Assembly: GCA_017543445.1 (NCBI GenBank)
Contig: JAFYGB010000036.1
Coordinates: 1 to 55,255 of the forward strand
Reading direction: 5' to 3'
Length of the DNA stretch: 55,255 nt
Origin: Lachnospiraceae bacterium
GTDB lineage: Bacteria; Bacillota; Clostridia; Lachnospirales; Lachnospiraceae
Part shown: piece by piece, positions 1 to 7,980 of the stretch
How the letters are laid out: every line of letters starts with the position of its first letter
Numbering within the stretch: the stretch's first letter is position 1
Program-made: the position numbers and the translations under genes
The notes under the pieces: model-generated
Told to the model about the DNA's origin: nothing
Databases searched by the model: none
Seen by the model: only the letters and a program-made list of their open reading frames with translations

Positions 1-21
1 CCCATTGTCACATTCACAAAT

Positions 22-1260
22 TTACTCTTCGTAGCGTTCGTCGATGACGCGCTTTGTTTTCTTTTCGCTGCGGGGCAGGACGCCTTCTTCCACTACTTTT
101 ACGATGGGGGTGAAGCCGATCTTACTCTTCACAGAAGCAGCGATGCGGCGGCTGATGTCTTCAAAGTCGACATGTCCGTTCGTTTCCACGTAGATACGCA
201 TGGTGTCCTTACCGTCGAGGTGCGACAGGCGGATCTGGTACTCGCTGGAGAGTTCCGGGAATTCGCGAAGCGCTTCCTCGATCTGCGCCGGGAATACATT
301 GACCCCGTGGATCTTCATCATGTCGTCGGTACGGCCGCGGATCACATCGATCCTCGGGAAGCAGCTTCCGCAGGAGCACTTGCCGGGGATAATGCGGGAC
401 AGGTCGTGCGTGCGGTAACGGATGAGCGGCGCGCCCTCCTTCACCAGCGTGGTGATGACGATCTCGCCCCACTCGCCGTCGGGCAGAACCTCACCGGTCT
501 TCGGATCCACGATCTCCAGATAGAGATAGTCATCCCAGTAGTGCATGTAATCACTGCCGGGGCAATTAATGCCGATACCGGGTCCGTAGATCTCCGTCAG
601 TCCATAGATATCAAAGAGCTCGATGCCCAGCATGTCATGGATCTTCTCACGCATGGTCTTACCCCAGCGCTCGGAGCCGATGACACCCTTCTTAAGTTTC
701 ACATTGTCCTTAATGCCGCGCTTCTCGATCTCCTCACCGAGCAGAAGCGCGTAGGAAGAAGTCGCACAGATGACCGTGCTCTCCAGGTCCTGCATCATCT
801 TCAGCTGCTTCTCGGTGTTGCCGGGGCCCATGGGAATGACCATGGCGCCGAGTTTCTCCGCGCCGAGCTGGAAGCCGATGCCCGCGGTCCACAGGCCGTA
901 GCCGGGCGTGATCTGGATGCGGTCCTTCTTCGTGATGCCCGCCATTTCGTAGCAGCGGGCGAACATGATGGCCCAGTCATCCACGTCTTTTGCGGTGTAA
1001 GGGATGATAACCGGCACGCCCGTCGTTCCCGACGAAGAGTGGATACGCACGATCTCCTCTTCCGGCGCCGTCATCAGACCCAACGGATACGCGTCCCGCA
1101 GGTCGTTCTTCTCGGAAAATGGCAGCTTCTCAAAATCCTCCGCCGTCTCCACGCGGGTAATGCCCGCTTCCTTCAGTTTCTTTCCGTAAAAGCTTCCCGC
1201 CTTTACCATCGCGTCGATCCGGCTGTTCACCAGAGCGAGCTGTTCTTCGCTGATCTTCAT
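22..1260 (-). CDS. paaK: Phenylacetate-CoA ligase (aryl-CoA ligase)
   Basis: A 412-residue adenylate-forming enzyme that activates phenylacetate or a related aryl acid with ATP and CoA, in the cytoplasm. The acyl-adenylate P-loop is visible as HSSSGTTGVPV near residue 75, followed by the IYGLTEIYGPG motif near 220 and the C-terminal hinge region RGRTDDMMKIHGVNVFP near 310. Length matches the short PaaK family. The ATG has an AAGGAG site about nine bases upstream. It lies 42 bp downstream of iorB and is probably the last gene of an iorA-iorB-paaK operon, so it likely acts on the acid or CoA product of aromatic amino acid breakdown. In fermenters it may run towards ATP formation; that direction is inference. 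Confidence 0.93.
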   Translation of the reverse strand: MKISEEQLALVNSRIDAMVKAGSFYGKKLKEAGITRVETAEDFEKLPFSEKNDLRDAYPLGLMTAPEEEIVRIHSSSGTTGVPVIIPYTAKDVDDWAIMFARCYEMAGITKKDRIQITPGYGLWTAGIGFQLGAEKLGAMVIPMGPGNTEKQLKMMQDLESTVICATSSYALLLGEEIEKRGIKDNVKLKKGVIGSERWGKTMREKIHDMLGIELFDIYGLTEIYGPGIGINCPGSDYMHYWDDYLYLEIVDPKTGEVLPDGEWGEIVITTLVKEGAPLIRYRTHDLSRIIPGKCSCGSCFPRIDVIRGRTDDMMKIHGVNVFPAQIEEALREFPELSSEYQIRLSHLDGKDTMRIYVETNGHVDFEDISRRIAASVKSKIGFTPIVKVVEEGVLPRSEKKTKRVIDERYEE

Positions 1261-1302
1261 GATCTCGTTCTCCTTATCACGGATTTTTCGTTCGTTTATT
1301 TC

Positions 1303-1917
1303 CTATCTGCCTTCGCTTCCGCCGATGCGGGTTCCTGCGGCAAATGCTCGTTCGTTTAATTCCAGGAAGCGGGCGGGCACTACCTTGCGGATCGCCGCCA
1401 GCACGTCGTCCTGTGTCAGCCCGACCTCACCGGTCGCAACTGCGGCGCCTAAGAGCACCACGTTGAGACACTTCGTCGAACCGAGTTCGCGGCAAATGCT
1501 TTCGCCGTCCACTAAAAACAGGCGTTCCTGCGGGATGACCTGCTTTAAGTATTCCACCATCTGATCTCCGCTATAGTTTGAACCGGACAGCGTCGCCGTG
1601 GTTGGCTTCACCGCCTTCAGGTTCGTGACCACCGCGCCGCCCTGCTTCAAAAACGGCAGCATGCGGACGGTCTCACCCGGCTCGAAGCCCAGGATCAGGT
1701 CCGCCTCGCCTTTGCGGATCATCGGCGCGTGTAGTCCCTGTCCGATGCGGATATTACTGAATACATTGCCCCCGCGCTGCGCCATGCCGATGGTCTCGGC
1801 GCTCATGACTGTGAGCCCCTGCTCCATGGCCGCCGCCGCAAGCAGCTTCGACGCGAGCACGGTACCCTGACCGCCCACGCCGCACAAAACCAAATTCTTC
1901 TGAATAGCACCCATCAT
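1303..1917 (-). CDS. iorB: Indolepyruvate ferredoxin oxidoreductase, beta subunit
   Basis: A 204-residue gamma-type domain of the 2-oxoacid:ferredoxin oxidoreductase superfamily, starting near the conserved GVGGQGTVLASKLLA. It pairs with IorA to decarboxylate indolepyruvate, phenylpyruvate and similar aryl-pyruvates to acyl-CoA while reducing ferredoxin. I start it at 1917, where GGAGG lies about six bases upstream of two tandem ATG codons; the frame stays open further upstream but has no ribosome site there. The start overlaps the iorA stop (ATGA), so the two subunits are probably translationally coupled. The AQRGGN motif near residue 45 is typical of this subunit. Confidence 0.94.
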   Translation of the reverse strand: MMGAIQKNLVLCGVGGQGTVLASKLLAAAAMEQGLTVMSAETIGMAQRGGNVFSNIRIGQGLHAPMIRKGEADLILGFEPGETVRMLPFLKQGGAVVTNLKAVKPTTATLSGSNYSGDQMVEYLKQVIPQERLFLVDGESICRELGSTKCLNVVLLGAAVATGEVGLTQDDVLAAIRKVVPARFLELNERAFAAGTRIGGSEGR

Positions 1918-3758
1918 GCAGCACCTCCGTTTCCCGAGCCGATCGCATGAACGGGACACAACTGCGCGCAAAGCCCGCAGCCGGTACACAGGGACGGGTC
2001 GATCTTCACGCGTCCCTCCTCCGTCACGATCGCCGGACAGCCGATCTCGCGGATGCACCGCTTACAGCCGATACATTTCTCCGGATCAATCACCGCCGGC
2101 CCGCCGAATACGGTCTTCGGTTCCTTCATGAGAGCCACGCAAGGCGAGCGGAAGATCACCGCCTTCACGCCGGGTTCCTTCGACGCCCTGCGGATCACAT
2201 CCACGGCCGCCGTCTGGTCGAGGGGATCCACCGTCTCCACAAAGGAGAGCCCGATCCCTCGCAGGATGCCTTCGATGCTGACTTTTGAAACCACCTCGCC
2301 CATCATGGTCTTTCCGGTGCCGGGATGCGGCTGGTGACCCGTCATGGCGGTGGTTGAATTATCTAAGATCACGACGGTGAGTTCCGCCTGATTGTATACT
2401 GCATTCACGATGCCCGTAATGGCCGACGCGAAGAACGTCGAGTCTCCCACGAACGCGAAGCAGGAAGTGTCCGGTTCCACGTGCCATACGCCCTGGGCAC
2501 TGGATATGCCCGCACCCATGCACAGGCAGGTGTCGCACATATCCAGCGGCATGGCATTCCCGAGTGTGTAGCATCCGATATCGCCGCAGAAGATCGTTTT
2601 CTTCCCTTTCATAGCCTGCTTTACCGCGTAGAAAGATGCACGGTGCGGGCAGCCCGCGCACAGCACGGGCGGGCGAACCGGAAGGGCGGGCGACTCAGGC
2701 AGAGTCTCTGTCCTCTGCGCTGTCTCGACGCCAACGAATTTATCTACGGCAGCCTTCACCAGGTCGACGGTATATTCACCTGCATAAGGCATATGATGCG
2801 ACCGCTTTCCGAGAATTTGGGTCGCCAGATGGTATTTTCCGCAAAGGAACGTAAGCGCATCCTCGATCACGGGATCCAACTCCTCCACCACCAGAACGCG
2901 GTCCACGGACTTTAAGAATTCCACTGCGCGCTTCTCCGGAAAGGGGAAGGGCGTGCCGACCTTCAGGACCGACGGACGGACTTCTTTATTCAGCGTCTCC
3001 AACGCCTCACAGGCATATGCGAAACCGATGCCGCCGGCTGCGATGCCGAGGCTGCCGCCGAACGCGCCGCGCAGGGTCGCATTGGCCACGCTGTCGGAGA
3101 ACTCGTCGGTGAGCATCTCGTTGCGCTCTTCGATCTTCTTATGGTTCGCCAGGGAAAGCCTGGGGAAAATGACCCAGCGGCCGCTGTCTTTCACGAAGCC
3201 GGCGGGCTGGTTTTCCAGGTACTCCGACGGATCCTTCACGTCGATGGACGCGTAGGCGTGGCAGATGCGGGTCGTCGGCCGGAAGAAGACCGGTGTCTTA
3301 TATTTGCGCGAGCAGGCAAATGCTTCCTGGATCATCTCGTACGCTTCCTGTACGGAAGTCGGGTCGAAACAGGGGAGTTTGGAAAATGCCGCGAAGCGGC
3401 GGGTGTCCTGCTCCGTCTGGGACGAAATGGGGCCGGGATCATCCGCCACCATCACGACCATGCCGCCCTCGATCCCGACGTACGCCAGGCTCATCAGCGG
3501 ATCCGAAGCCACGTTTAAGCCGACCTGCTTCATGGTCACCAGCGCGTTCGCGCCCGTGTAGGCGGCGCCGGCCGCCAGCTCCATGCCGGCCTTTTCATTT
3601 ACCGACCATTCCACGTAGACCTGCTCGGGGCGGTGCGCCGCCACCGTTTCCAGTACTTCCGTGGAAGGCGTTCCCGGATAACCCGAGACCACATTCACTC
3701 CCGCAGCGATGGCCCCGAGGGCGATCGCCGCATTTCCCATCAAAAATTCTTTATGCAT
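1914..3758 (-). CDS. iorA: Indolepyruvate ferredoxin oxidoreductase, alpha subunit
   Basis: A 614-residue catalytic subunit. Domains in order: an N-terminal pyrimidine-binding region (GNAAIALGAIAAGVNV, then YPGTPSTE), a middle domain, a thiamine diphosphate domain (VLCAGCPHR, then GDIGCYTLG and GDSTFF), and a C-terminal 2x[4Fe-4S] ferredoxin domain with CIGCKRC and CTGCGLC cysteine clusters. The first cluster's following CP pair appears in the form IGCPAI, as is usual in IorA. Full length for the family. It transfers electrons from aryl-pyruvates to ferredoxin in anaerobes. Its start has GGGAGG four bases upstream; iorB and paaK follow directly. Confidence 0.96.
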   Translation of the reverse strand: MHKEFLMGNAAIALGAIAAGVNVVSGYPGTPSTEVLETVAAHRPEQVYVEWSVNEKAGMELAAGAAYTGANALVTMKQVGLNVASDPLMSLAYVGIEGGMVVMVADDPGPISSQTEQDTRRFAAFSKLPCFDPTSVQEAYEMIQEAFACSRKYKTPVFFRPTTRICHAYASIDVKDPSEYLENQPAGFVKDSGRWVIFPRLSLANHKKIEERNEMLTDEFSDSVANATLRGAFGGSLGIAAGGIGFAYACEALETLNKEVRPSVLKVGTPFPFPEKRAVEFLKSVDRVLVVEELDPVIEDALTFLCGKYHLATQILGKRSHHMPYAGEYTVDLVKAAVDKFVGVETAQRTETLPESPALPVRPPVLCAGCPHRASFYAVKQAMKGKKTIFCGDIGCYTLGNAMPLDMCDTCLCMGAGISSAQGVWHVEPDTSCFAFVGDSTFFASAITGIVNAVYNQAELTVVILDNSTTAMTGHQPHPGTGKTMMGEVVSKVSIEGILRGIGLSFVETVDPLDQTAAVDVIRRASKEPGVKAVIFRSPCVALMKEPKTVFGGPAVIDPEKCIGCKRCIREIGCPAIVTEEGRVKIDPSLCTGCGLCAQLCPVHAIGSGNGGAA

Positions 3759-3791
3759 CGTTCCTCCCGGCCCGTATAAACGGACCGATAT

Positions 3792-5048
3792 TTAAATAGT
3801 TTTTTCTACGATCGCGTCGGAGTCTTCCAAAACGCTGAGTTTAACGGTCTTACCATTCACGGTGAGCTCGTACTCGCCCTTGAAACCAGTGATGGTCACA
3901 ACACCGTTTTCGTCCGTCGTGAAGGTTTCCTTCGTCTCCCAGTCGCCGTGGATCAGGCCCATAAGCGCGTCGTAAACCGGTTTTTCTTTATTATCGACAG
4001 TGAGGACTCCCGAAGGAGCCTTCAGCCATTTTCCGTCTGTAAGATCCCACGTGGTGATAGCTTCGACCAGCGGATGCGCGAAAAGTTCGGTGTACATCTC
4101 CGACGCTTCGCGTGCCTGGCGCTCCAGGCCTTCCGGCGTCGACGGCCATTCATCCACCTGCCAGTCGTTCAGATCCTCGATATATGCCGGCATGATCTCG
4201 CCGGAAATGAGAGTGTTCTCGGTAAAATGGATCGGCAGGCCGAAGTGCTCGAAACGCTCGAGTACCGAGTGGAGCTTCTCGAGGCCCCAGTAGCCCTGGT
4301 GCTGGTGGCTCTGGATACCGATCGCGGAGATCGGAACACCCATCTCCAGCAGGCCCTCTACGAGGATCTCGTAGGACTGCGAGGTATTGAAATCATTGAT
4401 CAGAAGCGTCGCTCCCGGGTTCTCCGCGTACGCCGCCTCGAAGACTTCCTTCACCAGTTTGAAACGTCCGTATTCCTTGCAGATCCGTGTGACCGCATTG
4501 TCATATTTATCAAATACAGGCATGATCACGACTTCATTGATCACGTCCCACATGTCAATGAGCCCCTTATACGTGCTGACCTCGCGGTGAACACGCGCCA
4601 GCTGCTTCTTCAGGATCTCCTCGTTGGAATAATTCATCAGCCAGTCTGCGCAGACTGTGTGCCAGCAAAGTGGATGACCCTTCACGGTGATGCCGTGGTC
4701 CTTCAGCCACTGCGCCTGCGCCATGGTCATCTTCTGGTTCGGCTCGCCTTCCTTACGCTCGTAGCCGCCCCAATAAAACGGGATCGTGCCATAGTTGAAG
4801 AGTTTGATGAACTTCTCCATACGCTCTATGGAGCTCGCCTTCATCTTCTTCATCATCTCCGGGTTTGCGCCGGGAAACATCGGCATGTCGTCAGGCATCA
4901 CACACCCCATCACGTCGAACGCACCGCATCCGAACAGAAACTTATGTGTCTTCTGCTCCGCGCGCACCGCCGTGTTCGCAAGCGGACGCCCCGCCGCATC
5001 CTTCAACTGCACTTTCACCGTTGCTCTTCTGTGTTCAAATCTACCCAT
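3792..5048 (-). CDS. GH10 endo-1,4-beta-xylanase, apparently intracellular
   Basis: A 418-residue glycoside hydrolase family 10 enzyme that cleaves beta-1,4-xylosyl links. The general acid/base is Glu172 in WDVINE and the nucleophile is Glu277 in HFTEN, 105 residues apart as is usual for GH10. The substrate motif KGHPLCWH is near residue 125. A short N-terminal beta segment and a C-terminal beta-rich tail of about 60 residues flank the barrel. I see no signal peptide, so it should act on imported xylo-oligosaccharides. I chose ATG 5048 with GGAGG five bases upstream over an in-frame TTG at 5060. It sits just upstream of the ior operon, with no obvious functional link. Confidence 0.93.
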   Translation of the reverse strand: MGRFEHRRATVKVQLKDAAGRPLANTAVRAEQKTHKFLFGCGAFDVMGCVMPDDMPMFPGANPEMMKKMKASSIERMEKFIKLFNYGTIPFYWGGYERKEGEPNQKMTMAQAQWLKDHGITVKGHPLCWHTVCADWLMNYSNEEILKKQLARVHREVSTYKGLIDMWDVINEVVIMPVFDKYDNAVTRICKEYGRFKLVKEVFEAAYAENPGATLLINDFNTSQSYEILVEGLLEMGVPISAIGIQSHQHQGYWGLEKLHSVLERFEHFGLPIHFTENTLISGEIMPAYIEDLNDWQVDEWPSTPEGLERQAREASEMYTELFAHPLVEAITTWDLTDGKWLKAPSGVLTVDNKEKPVYDALMGLIHGDWETKETFTTDENGVVTITGFKGEYELTVNGKTVKLSVLEDSDAIVEKTI

Positions 5049-5087
5049 AAACTCCTCCAATCTGTATGTAACATCTTATTCAATTAA

Positions 5088-5119
5088 ATATACCCGGGCG
5101 GAAAACCACCTGGGTATAT
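5088..5119. terminator. Hairpin between the phosphatase-like gene and the xylanase gene
   Basis: Two 14-base arms (5088-5101 and 5106-5119) pair with one mismatch and one G-U around an AAAA loop. The minus-strand product continues into an A/T-rich tail (TTTAATTG). It lies about 40 bp after the stop of the phosphatase-like gene and 40 bp before the xylanase start, and would separate the two transcription units. Confidence 0.6.
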
Positions 5120-5157
5120 TATTCCATAAATTCGCTTTTTTGTAAACTACATATCCG

Positions 5158-5475
5158 TCAAACGTACTCTTCCAAGATCCCTTGCAGGATCTCCTGCAAT
5201 TCCTCGTCCATGAATTCATAGTCGTCCGGAATATTCAGCGTGACCACGCGTTTCCCGTACAATTCCTGCGCATATCGTTCCTGGATCCGCCGTAAATGCT
5301 TCTTCTCAAAGCAGAAGATCATGTCCGCCCAGCCGATCATGCCGGCCGTAACCTTAACGCGAGCGTTGTTCTCGGTCCCGGCGGAGCGTACATGATGCCC
5401 GTTCACGCCATCCAAAACCTTTTCCGCCGTCAGGCTGCGCCGCTTATTTTGACTGCAAAGAAACAAAAGATTCAT
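5158..5475 (-). CDS. Low-molecular-weight protein tyrosine phosphatase-like protein
   Basis: A 105-residue protein opening with LFLCSQNKRRS, which fits the CX5R phosphate-binding loop of low-molecular-weight phosphotyrosine phosphatases. The later segment PDDYEFMDEEL resembles the distal acidic loop of the family. It is shorter than classic enzymes of about 150 residues but matches a recognised short bacterial branch. The substrate is unknown. It starts seven bases after the stop of the upstream GNAT gene, so the two are probably co-transcribed. The RBS is weak (AAGGG very close to the ATG), in keeping with coupling. Confidence 0.75.
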   Translation of the reverse strand: MNLLFLCSQNKRRSLTAEKVLDGVNGHHVRSAGTENNARVKVTAGMIGWADMIFCFEKKHLRRIQERYAQELYGKRVVTLNIPDDYEFMDEELQEILQGILEEYV

Positions 5476-5482
5476 GCCCTTA

Positions 5483-5920
5483 TTATACCTCTGCCCGCAG
5501 TTCTTCCATGCCGAATTCGTGGAAGCCGGTGCTTACAAACCCGACCGACTCATACAAACGCTTCGCCACCGCATTGTCCGGATGGACCCCGGTGTAGATC
5601 TGGGTAATGTGAAACTTCTCCTTCATGAAGTCTATTCCTTGCTTCAGGGCTTCGCGGCCGTACCCCTTGTGCTGGTAGTCGCGGTCGATCAAAAACTTCC
5701 ACAGGGTGTAGTAATGCTTTGCTTCGTAGTAACCCATCATGATGAAGCCGACGAGCGTTTCATCATCGTATACGGCAAATGGGAACGCCGTCTCAGCGTA
5801 CACGTAGGCCTGGGCCAGGGACTCGACGGTCGTGGAGACGAACGCCGTCTGGTCCTCGCGCACCCGCAGCGCCAGAACATCTTCGATGTTATCTTTCGTG
5901 ATCGGTTTCAGAGTTATCAT
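5483..5920 (-). CDS. GNAT family N-acetyltransferase, polyamine-type
   Basis: A 145-residue acetyl-CoA-dependent acetyltransferase. The central fold (FAVYDDETLVGFIMMGY) is followed by the CoA-binding motif A, seen as HKGYGREALKQGI near residue 95, and the terminal NAVAKRLYESVGF typical of this fold. It resembles spermine/spermidine acetyltransferases of the BltD type, but the substrate cannot be settled from sequence alone. I start it at 5920, where AGGAGG lies six bases upstream, rather than at the longer in-frame start. The phosphatase-like gene follows after seven bases. Confidence 0.85.
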   Translation of the reverse strand: MITLKPITKDNIEDVLALRVREDQTAFVSTTVESLAQAYVYAETAFPFAVYDDETLVGFIMMGYYEAKHYYTLWKFLIDRDYQHKGYGREALKQGIDFMKEKFHITQIYTGVHPDNAVAKRLYESVGFVSTGFHEFGMEELRAEV

Positions 5921-5964
5921 ATTACCTCCTGTGGTATCGTTTATTCGAAATATAAGGCTCAGCC

Positions 5965-6747
5965 TCAAAGCAGCAGTTCATAGGTTTTTTTCGCCATTTT
6001 ATATACCACCACTTCGACGATAAGCATCAGGAATCCGCTGATCGCTAAGCAAAAATTCAAGCCCTTTAAGGTTTCGACCGAGTAGATCATATAATAGGCC
6101 ATTACTCCGGTTCCAATGTATATAATGATATACCAAGTGATCAGCCGCTTCCAGTTTTCGGCGACACCTCTGTTGAACGGCTCCGCGATCTTACTCATCT
6201 GTGTGAACAGAATTATAGCAAAGACGATATCACACAGGATTTCACCGAGATCCATCGCCAAGAGGACCAGACTTACGTTCTGTCGTTCTGCCAAAAGGTT
6301 CAACGTCACGCCGATCGCCAGAAACAGCCCTGCGATCGTAAAGGGTTTTTTATAGCCACCCAACACATACAGTGTCACTAAAGTCAGCGCCGTAACAACG
6401 ATTTGTACCCAAATCATGTTTTTGGACAGCTTTTCCAAAAAATCGATGGTATTATATCCGGACATGGAAAACAGCCAGGACTCGTTGCTAAGCACAGCGA
6501 TCAATACGAGCGCCGAGATCATCTGGACCACATAAACGAGCGCCTGGACCAACAGAAGCTTCCAAAGCCAGCCCATCGGGCCTCTCAAACCTCTCAGAGC
6601 ATTCTTATTCGCGTCGTTCAGTCTCTGTGCGGTGTTATTAAAATAGGTCTGGCCGCTCGACGCCGGTGCTCCCCCCATGATCGCACCGCATTCCAGACAC
6701 ACGCTCATTCCGTTGGGGACATCCGCCCCGCATGTAGGACAATTCAT
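5965..6747 (-). CDS. Zinc-ribbon multi-pass membrane protein, function unknown
   Basis: A 260-residue protein with an N-terminal zinc ribbon (CPTC near residue 3 and CLEC near residue 18) followed by about six hydrophobic segments between residues 60 and 255. Many Clostridia encode such ribbon-plus-membrane proteins without known function; they may sense or scaffold at the membrane. AGGGAGG lies upstream of the ATG. The 176 bp upstream, before the AraC gene, should hold its promoter, but I do not see a convincing one. Confidence 0.75.
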   Translation of the reverse strand: MNCPTCGADVPNGMSVCLECGAIMGGAPASSGQTYFNNTAQRLNDANKNALRGLRGPMGWLWKLLLVQALVYVVQMISALVLIAVLSNESWLFSMSGYNTIDFLEKLSKNMIWVQIVVTALTLVTLYVLGGYKKPFTIAGLFLAIGVTLNLLAERQNVSLVLLAMDLGEILCDIVFAIILFTQMSKIAEPFNRGVAENWKRLITWYIIIYIGTGVMAYYMIYSVETLKGLNFCLAISGFLMLIVEVVVYKMAKKTYELLL

Positions 6748-6923
6748 AATTTTCCCTCCTTATCTTTTTTTGCGGCCACTCTCCGCTCGGAAAATGGCAG
6801 AATGGCCGTATCCTTATTTAATCACAGTTCCATTTTACCACTTCAGGTCGGTATATCCTATCCCGGAAGCATTAAGATTATCTGTCTTATTTGGAGTTTT
6901 CTTGTCTTTTTTCTTACGAGCGC

Positions 6924-7793
6924 CTAGATGCGCACTGCGCCCTTGCGATATTCGCTCGGCGAGCATCCCATCTGTTTTTTGAATACCGTCGTGAAGTAAA
7001 ACGGTTCGGTGAAACCGAGACGCTCGCTGACTTCGCGAATGGAGATGTCCCCTTGACGCAGCAGCCGCGCCGCCTGTTCCATCCGCAGTTGCGTGTGGTA
7101 GGCCTGCATGGTCATCCCGGTCGCTTCCTTGAAAACCGCCGAAAGATGCTTGTAGGACAGTCCCATGCGCTCCTCGATCACCTGTGCGGAAAACGGTGTT
7201 TGGGACAATGCTTCGAGGAGGTGTTTGATCTGCCGGATGCGCAAGGCGTGCGAGGCTACCGGCCGAGCCGCCTCCGCCTCATAGTGGATGTCCAAAAGCA
7301 GCCGGTACAGGTAAGCGTTCATGTACGCCCGCTCCTGCGGATCACTGCTTCGATACATCCCTAGCAGCGACTCAAAACGCGAAACGATCATGCCCTTTGT
7401 CGGAAGTTCCATAAGTTTCGGAAGGGCGATGTAGTTTGAAGCGGTTTGCTCCGAACCCTCCACGTATGCAAAATCCTCCGCCTGCGAGGCTACCTGCTCC
7501 GCTCTTTCCTCCCCCGGCAGATGAAAGTGCACGAAGAACCACCGTGTCCCCCGCGGGCAATGTTTGCGTCCCCAGTGGTGCAGCCCTTGCTTCAGGAAGA
7601 GCACACTCCCCTCGGGCACGAGATAGCGCTCCCCCTCTTCGTAGATCTCAAATTCTCCTTTTCGCACGTAGAGGAGGACATTCACATCCATGACGCGATC
7701 AGGGTGCACGAAGCCCTCCTCTGTCCACAAATCGTCACAGAGGCTGACTAACGGCAATGTATCGATCGGCAAATGGATGCGTTCGTCCGTCAT
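6924..7793 (-). CDS. AraC family transcriptional regulator, likely controls GH127
   Basis: A 289-residue regulator. The N-terminal half (about 1-170) is a cupin-type sensor domain (YLVPEGSVLFLKQG and a HHWG segment). The C-terminal 100 residues hold two helix-turn-helix motifs, with the second ending in the family signature ISIREVSERLGFTEPFYFTTVFKKQMGCSP-like pattern. It is divergent from the GH127 arabinofuranosidase across a 187 bp gap, the usual arrangement for a local activator. The inducer is probably arabinose or an arabino-oligosaccharide; that is inferred from the neighbour. Confidence 0.9.
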   Translation of the reverse strand: MTDERIHLPIDTLPLVSLCDDLWTEEGFVHPDRVMDVNVLLYVRKGEFEIYEEGERYLVPEGSVLFLKQGLHHWGRKHCPRGTRWFFVHFHLPGEERAEQVASQAEDFAYVEGSEQTASNYIALPKLMELPTKGMIVSRFESLLGMYRSSDPQERAYMNAYLYRLLLDIHYEAEAARPVASHALRIRQIKHLLEALSQTPFSAQVIEERMGLSYKHLSAVFKEATGMTMQAYHTQLRMEQAARLLRQGDISIREVSERLGFTEPFYFTTVFKKQMGCSPSEYRKGAVRI

Positions 7794-7980
7794 GGGATGC
7801 TCCTTTGGTTTATAACTCTCTATACGGATAGGAAATCCGAATATTTTATAGGTATTTCGGCGTTTCTTGCATTTTTATTTCTATATTTCGGATTATACTA
7901 TAGGCAGGAAGAAAAATCAACGGCTCTTCGCAGATTTAAGCGCGAAGCACGATCGTAGGATAGACGGGAGGTTTTTACGA
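7794..7980. promoter_or_regulatory. Divergent control region between AraC regulator and GH127
   Basis: This 187 bp gap must hold both promoters. It contains a direct repeat TATTTCGG at 7853-7860 and 7883-7890, 30 bp or about three helical turns apart, and a small inverted repeat CGGAT/ATCCG at 7825-7839. These TTCGGAT-like words are plausible operator half-sites for the AraC protein. A TATACT hexamer at 7894-7899 is a candidate -10 box for GH127, but I found no well-spaced -35. GGGAGG sits about nine bases before the GH127 start. Confidence 0.4.
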
